Source: Plectrocnemia conspersa (taxonomy: Eukaryota; Arthropoda; Insecta; Trichoptera; Polycentropodidae). Taken from it: a stretch of DNA of 64,000 nucleotides. Positions 59,980-64,000 of this stretch are shown here, in pieces. Below the pieces are notes generated by a model. The model made no database searches and was not told the origin of the DNA. It saw only the letters and a program-made list of their open reading frames with translations. Each line of letters starts with the position of its first letter. The first letter of the stretch is position 1. The stretch is from positions 310,001 through 374,000 of the forward strand of contig VTFK01000324.1 in NCBI GenBank assembly GCA_009617715.1, read 5' to 3'. The position numbers were made by a program, and so were the translations under genes.

Positions 59980-62720
59980 AATTAATACCTTTAAATATTT
60001 TGATTTGGAATATAGTATAGAAATTTTGTAAAAAAAGTAAAGTAGAAAATTTTCAGAAAAAGTCTAATTTTTTTTTCACAAATTTGCCACTATGAAATAA
60101 CTTGTATTTCTTATTTTGTGTAGAAACTGTAAAATTAAGAACGTATTAATTTAAAAACACACCACAAAAACTTCTTGGATTATTTATTAAAATTATAATA
60201 TATTTTGTCCAATTGTGTATCAAATTAGCACAGAAATATTTGTAGGTAAAATTAAAAACAAATTAAAAGCTTTTGCATATTTAAAAAAAATCAAATTCTG
60301 CACAAAATTCGCACCAAGAAATGACTTTAAAAGTTTTTTCATCTAAAACTTATCCTCATAAAAAATAAGGCTAGATTTGGTTAAGTCACTAATAGGTATT
60401 TAAATACACGTGTACTTAATTTTAGAAATTTACGTACGTGTTTCGGTAAATATATTAATTGAATTACATGTGTATCTTATTTTATAAAATATATAAATAA
60501 ATATATTGCTTATAAAAGCTGCAAGTAATCAATAAAACTTAACAAAGCACCCGATGATTTATCTTATTTCAAATAAAATTGGCATCTGAAAAATTACTAA
60601 ATTATTGTATTGATTATAAAATTTGCTTAACTTAAAAACAATTCACACAAATTTATTGGATCACTTGCTGAATTTTCTCAATGAAAATCAATTTTTTTTA
60701 TAAATTATGCACTAAAACTCGACTTAAATATTTTTTGTGTACAACGTATATTCTGTAAAAACGGAAGTATATTAATATAAAAACAAACTATAAAAAGGTC
60801 ATGAACCACCTATTAAAATTAATATTGAAATATAAATTCCTAATATTTTAATCAATCATTTTGGCTGTAAAAACTTTCGTAAAAAAATTAGTGAACAAAC
60901 TACCAAAAAAAATTTGATTCTACATAATATTGTCACAAATAAAATAAAATTTTATTGATTATAACTTCTGTATGAAAGAAACAAATCACAAAAAAATTAT
61001 ATAGCAAAAAGGATTAACTTAAAAGAAAATTGCTTAAAACCCTTTGAACGCGGAAAACGACTAAAGTCGCCCAATTGATTTTTTTATCTCTTTAGAGTAC
61101 ACTCGGGATAAGGATGCCGGTTTGTTATTGTGTGCGTGTACATGTATATGAGAGGGAGAAGCGATGTAGCGTGTACTTCGTTGTCTCGCTTTCTCTTTTT
61201 AGGACAATCGCTGATTCGTCAACGCTGGTATTCGTCATTAAAGTGCAGTGTTGCACAGAAGTTCGATCTTTTCTAGTGATTTATTTTAAATAATTTTGTG
61301 TTGATATTGGTTTAACCCAGGTATGCCCACTGTCCCATGGGTAGGTCACTAAGCTCGTACCACTGTTTTTTATTTATAAATGAAATTTTAAGAGAACAAA
61401 ATTTCTTGGGCATATATAGGTTAATTGATATCAAGGCTTCAAATATACACTGTAAGTTATTCGTTCTCTACCCGTGGATTAAAATATTTTAATACGTTCG
61501 TATGTTCTTGGTTTTTTTTTTATTCTCTGTAAGGCTTAAAAAAGTTATTATTCTTATCGTTGCGCCAATGATAATTTTTTAATTTATTTAATGGATTCTA
61601 ATGATTTAACAGAGTCATCGAGCCATTAAACAATCTGCGAATAATTTATATCCCCATTTTATATCTTTTTGCTTTTGAAGAATAGCTAAAGACTTCATTA
61701 TTTTTTTGACTATTGAAAGATTTTAAATTTTGCAAATATTTAATTAATGACATCAATGTCTGGTTTCTTCGATTATATAATATATTTTTAATTGTCCGTT
61801 GAAATTTTCAACTTAGCTCAGATGTATGTTAAATAAACATATATTTTCTTTTAAAATAAAAATAAATGAATATTCTGAGCGAAATTGTTTTGAGCCACAC
61901 AGTTCAAGCACACAATAACAAAACGGAATCCTTATCCCGAGCGTACTCTACGCAAAAATCTGTAGAAAAAACTTTTTTTTTTGAATATACATAAAATATC
62001 ATTTTAAATGAATAAAAATTAAAAATCAGAACATTTAAACACAGTATCAAGGTAAAATTTGCATTTTTCAAAAAAAACAATAAAATATTATTTTTGATTA
62101 ACGCGTTCAAAGGGTTAATTGAATTGCTTAATATTTTATTGAGCATGAAAGCTGTAAATAGCTTCGTAAAAAGATTGTTAGCTTAGTTTTGAATCAACAA
62201 ATCACTGATATTTTATTTTAATTTTGCCTAAAATTACATCGTTTTTCTTATGTAGTATCGAAAGTAATTTACATAAGGATTGATGTAAATAAATTAAAAA
62301 GCAAACCACAAAAAAGCATCGATACCCTTGACAATTTTCCAATAAATAAAATGCTTAAACTCGCACAAAGAATTGATTTAAAATAAAGATGTTACAAATT
62401 TTGTTAGAAAATTGTAAAACAAATTGATTAAATATTTAGAATAAATATAGAATCACCATTAAATACACAAATAAAATACTGAGTGTAACTTCTGTAAGAA
62501 AATTGTAAATAAATTACAAAACAAACCATTAGAAAACTTCGAAACACCAAAACAATTCCTAAAAAATCGCAAGAAACTAGCAAGAAAAGAATTGCTTATT
62601 TTTATTAAATATATAATCTGTAAATAATTTTGTGAATAATGGTTTTAAAATTTAAAAAATTATATAATCGGTAATAACTATTTATTTAACCATTTAGCAT
62701 CGAAAAATTAATAATTATTA
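59980..62720. repeat. Diverged tandem repeat region
   Basis: AT-rich DNA in which a loose motif recurs: (a)ttgattataact-ctgta(a/t)gaaa, then aaacaaaccacaaaaa, then a ttattaaaatt/ataaaatt block. Examples start near 60118, 60605, 60750, 60955, 62240 and 62480. Spacing is irregular and the units are diverged. It is interrupted by the inverted-repeat element at 61040-62114. Confidence 0.45.
61040..62118. mobile_element. TTAA-type inverted-repeat element (about 1.08 kb)
   Basis: The ends read ccctttgaacgcg inward from both 61040 and 62114. The right end is followed by TTAA (62115-62118); the left is preceded by ttaaaa. A second, longer inverted match is internal: 61094-61137 versus 61908-61950 (gagtac(a/g)ctcgggataagga and gttattgtgtgc). 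CCCTTT ends with TTAA suggest a piggyBac-like MITE. The ORF at 61904-62146 (minus) lies across the right arm and is not a gene. Confidence 0.6.
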
Positions 62721-64000
62721 ATAGAATAGCGAATAATACTTATTAATTTATCAATCTAAAAGTCATACTGTCTTTGAAAGGTCTGTTAAAGAAACTACAA
62801 AATATATTATTTTATCATGTTTTCTTATACAATAAGTAGTAAGAATAAATCTTTAAGTTGATATTAAGATATATATTTTAAAGTGAAGATAAAATTTTGC
62901 TGCCTTTATTTTGTATATGCTAATTTAAAAAAAAACTAATGTTTCGTGTACTTAACAAAAAGAGTGCCTTCGTGGGTTTTCTCCTTTTTATCGATTTTTT
63001 TTTGTTTAATAAATATGTAAAGCATGAAAATATAGTATTGCTGAACTATTTGTTTGATTTGAATATTTTCTATATTTTTCAGAAAATCTCGTTGCATGAA
63101 TTTTGCTACAGAATCATAATAAATTCATATGGAGAATCTGATATATGTATCTCTTTTTCGTTTTTCCCTAGCGAGTATGAAATTTGTGCTAACATAAAAG
63201 GCAATCAGAAACCACATTGTTATCCATGTTTGTAAGCTATACTTTATATTTTACCAAAGTACGTAAAGTATTTCAGCAAACTAGATCAAGAAATATTATC
63301 GACGATGTACACGATACATGCCATGCAAATTGTTCGTATCATGCTCGCATTGTGTAAGCAAATTCCGATTCATGTTCGAACAAACTGCAACAGTTCGCAA
63401 ACAGCAAATATCTTAAATGATTCAATTTTGAAATCGGCACATTTGAATTCTGCAAACGTTCCAAGGCTTTTTAGAAAATTTCATCGCTCTCTCGTTACGC
63501 TTGAGGAAAGGGTTAATCTTGATCTGTGAGACGTGAAACCAATATTTAATATCATTTATGAAAAATTTGCTTTTAAAAGATACATTTTAATATCTTGGAT
63601 CTGGGTCGAGATTATAAATGAAACTTTTGATGTTTCTGGGTCAATTTTGACCTCTATTGATTTCTTTTTGTGCTTTTGCAAACTGTTTCATTTATGAGAT
63701 AACAGCTGCTATCGAGAAATAAGACACTTTGACACCAAAAATGGGTTTGATGAATTAATATCATTATATTATACATAGTATTATAATATAATCTGGATGT
63801 TTATGTAAGGTACAATATGCATTGTCCTTCTATATTTATTGAGCTCCAGTATTTAACAATGTGTATTTATATGTTATCCTTTAATCACATTTCATTAGTT
63901 AAATACAAATGTTTTTTTAAGATCAATTTAGCTTTGTTATCGTGTTTGTTCAATTCAGTAAAAATCAATGTTCGTTCAATCGACCGATAAAGTAAGTTCA
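62721..64000. other. Intergenic DNA, no gene
   Basis: A 98-codon frame (62939-63235) rich in Phe, Ile and Lys and a 74-codon frame (63305-63529) have no recognised domain. An inverted pair, tataaatgaaac / gtttcatttatga, lies near 63613 and 63686. Confidence 0.45.

Noticed and set aside
62939..63235. 98-codon ORF as a membrane protein
   Set aside because: The hydrophobic composition follows from AT-rich codons; no signal, domain or context.

Overview
The window is strongly AT-rich eukaryotic DNA, almost certainly from an insect genome. No host protein-coding gene, rRNA or functional tRNA gene can be supported in its 64 kb. Nearly everything identifiable is mobile DNA at different stages of decay: three families of non-LTR retrotransposon (LINE), hAT, Tigger/pogo, mariner and TTAA-type DNA transposons, a Mutator/foldback-like element, a tRNA-derived SINE, MITEs and long (TA)n arrays. 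The insect assignment rests on this mix of families and on base composition. The order cannot be fixed from the sequence alone. The region reads as intergenic or very large intronic DNA.

Layout. 1-110: 3' end of a LINE (family Y) carrying a perfect 12-bp hairpin. 1142-5864: a nested structure, with an apparent TTAA-flanked element interrupted by a foldback/Mutator-like element (long inverted repeats, perfect 9-bp target duplication). 8508-10544: a TTAA-type element with recognisable transposase remnants. 11.8-12.0 kb: a palindromic MITE. 12.7-16.8 kb (minus): a long decayed LINE (family X) with gag-like ORF1, endonuclease and reverse transcriptase. 18.1-20.3 kb: Tigger fragment, MITE, internally deleted Tigger and a (TA)n array. 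22.0-22.3 and 27.9-28.8 kb: family Y LINE fragments. 29.9-32.6 kb: a hAT element with 8-bp target duplication, itself interrupted by another repeat. 33.1-34.1 kb: a 5'-truncated Jockey-like LINE (family Z) with 15-bp duplication. 36.8-37.0 kb: two strong palindromes. 38.7-39.5 kb: a TTAA-flanked MITE. 42.0-45.0 kb: paired direct repeats, two mariner remnants and a 415-bp TA array bounded by an inverted repeat. 46.1 kb: a hAT MITE. 48.3-52.8 kb: SINE and family Y fragments. 54.9-56.3 kb: second family X LINE. 60-62.7 kb: diverged tandem repeats containing another TTAA-like inverted-repeat element.

How parts relate. The family Y LINE and the SINE at 49.2 kb both end in a hairpin with a similar loop. 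Their stems are unrelated in sequence but each is fully paired, suggesting a structure recognised by the LINE reverse transcriptase that the SINE exploits. Two family X copies share the same frame break. Between mobile elements lie GC-richer islands (for example 5.9, 7.3-7.8, 11.2, 17.4, 21.3, 23.0, 29.1-29.5, 38.0-38.3, 43.0-43.3, 45.1-45.4, 52.9-53.4 and 57.8-58.0 kb). They contain overlapping short ORFs in several frames with no recognisable protein, and are better viewed as candidate regulatory or conserved noncoding DNA than as exons.
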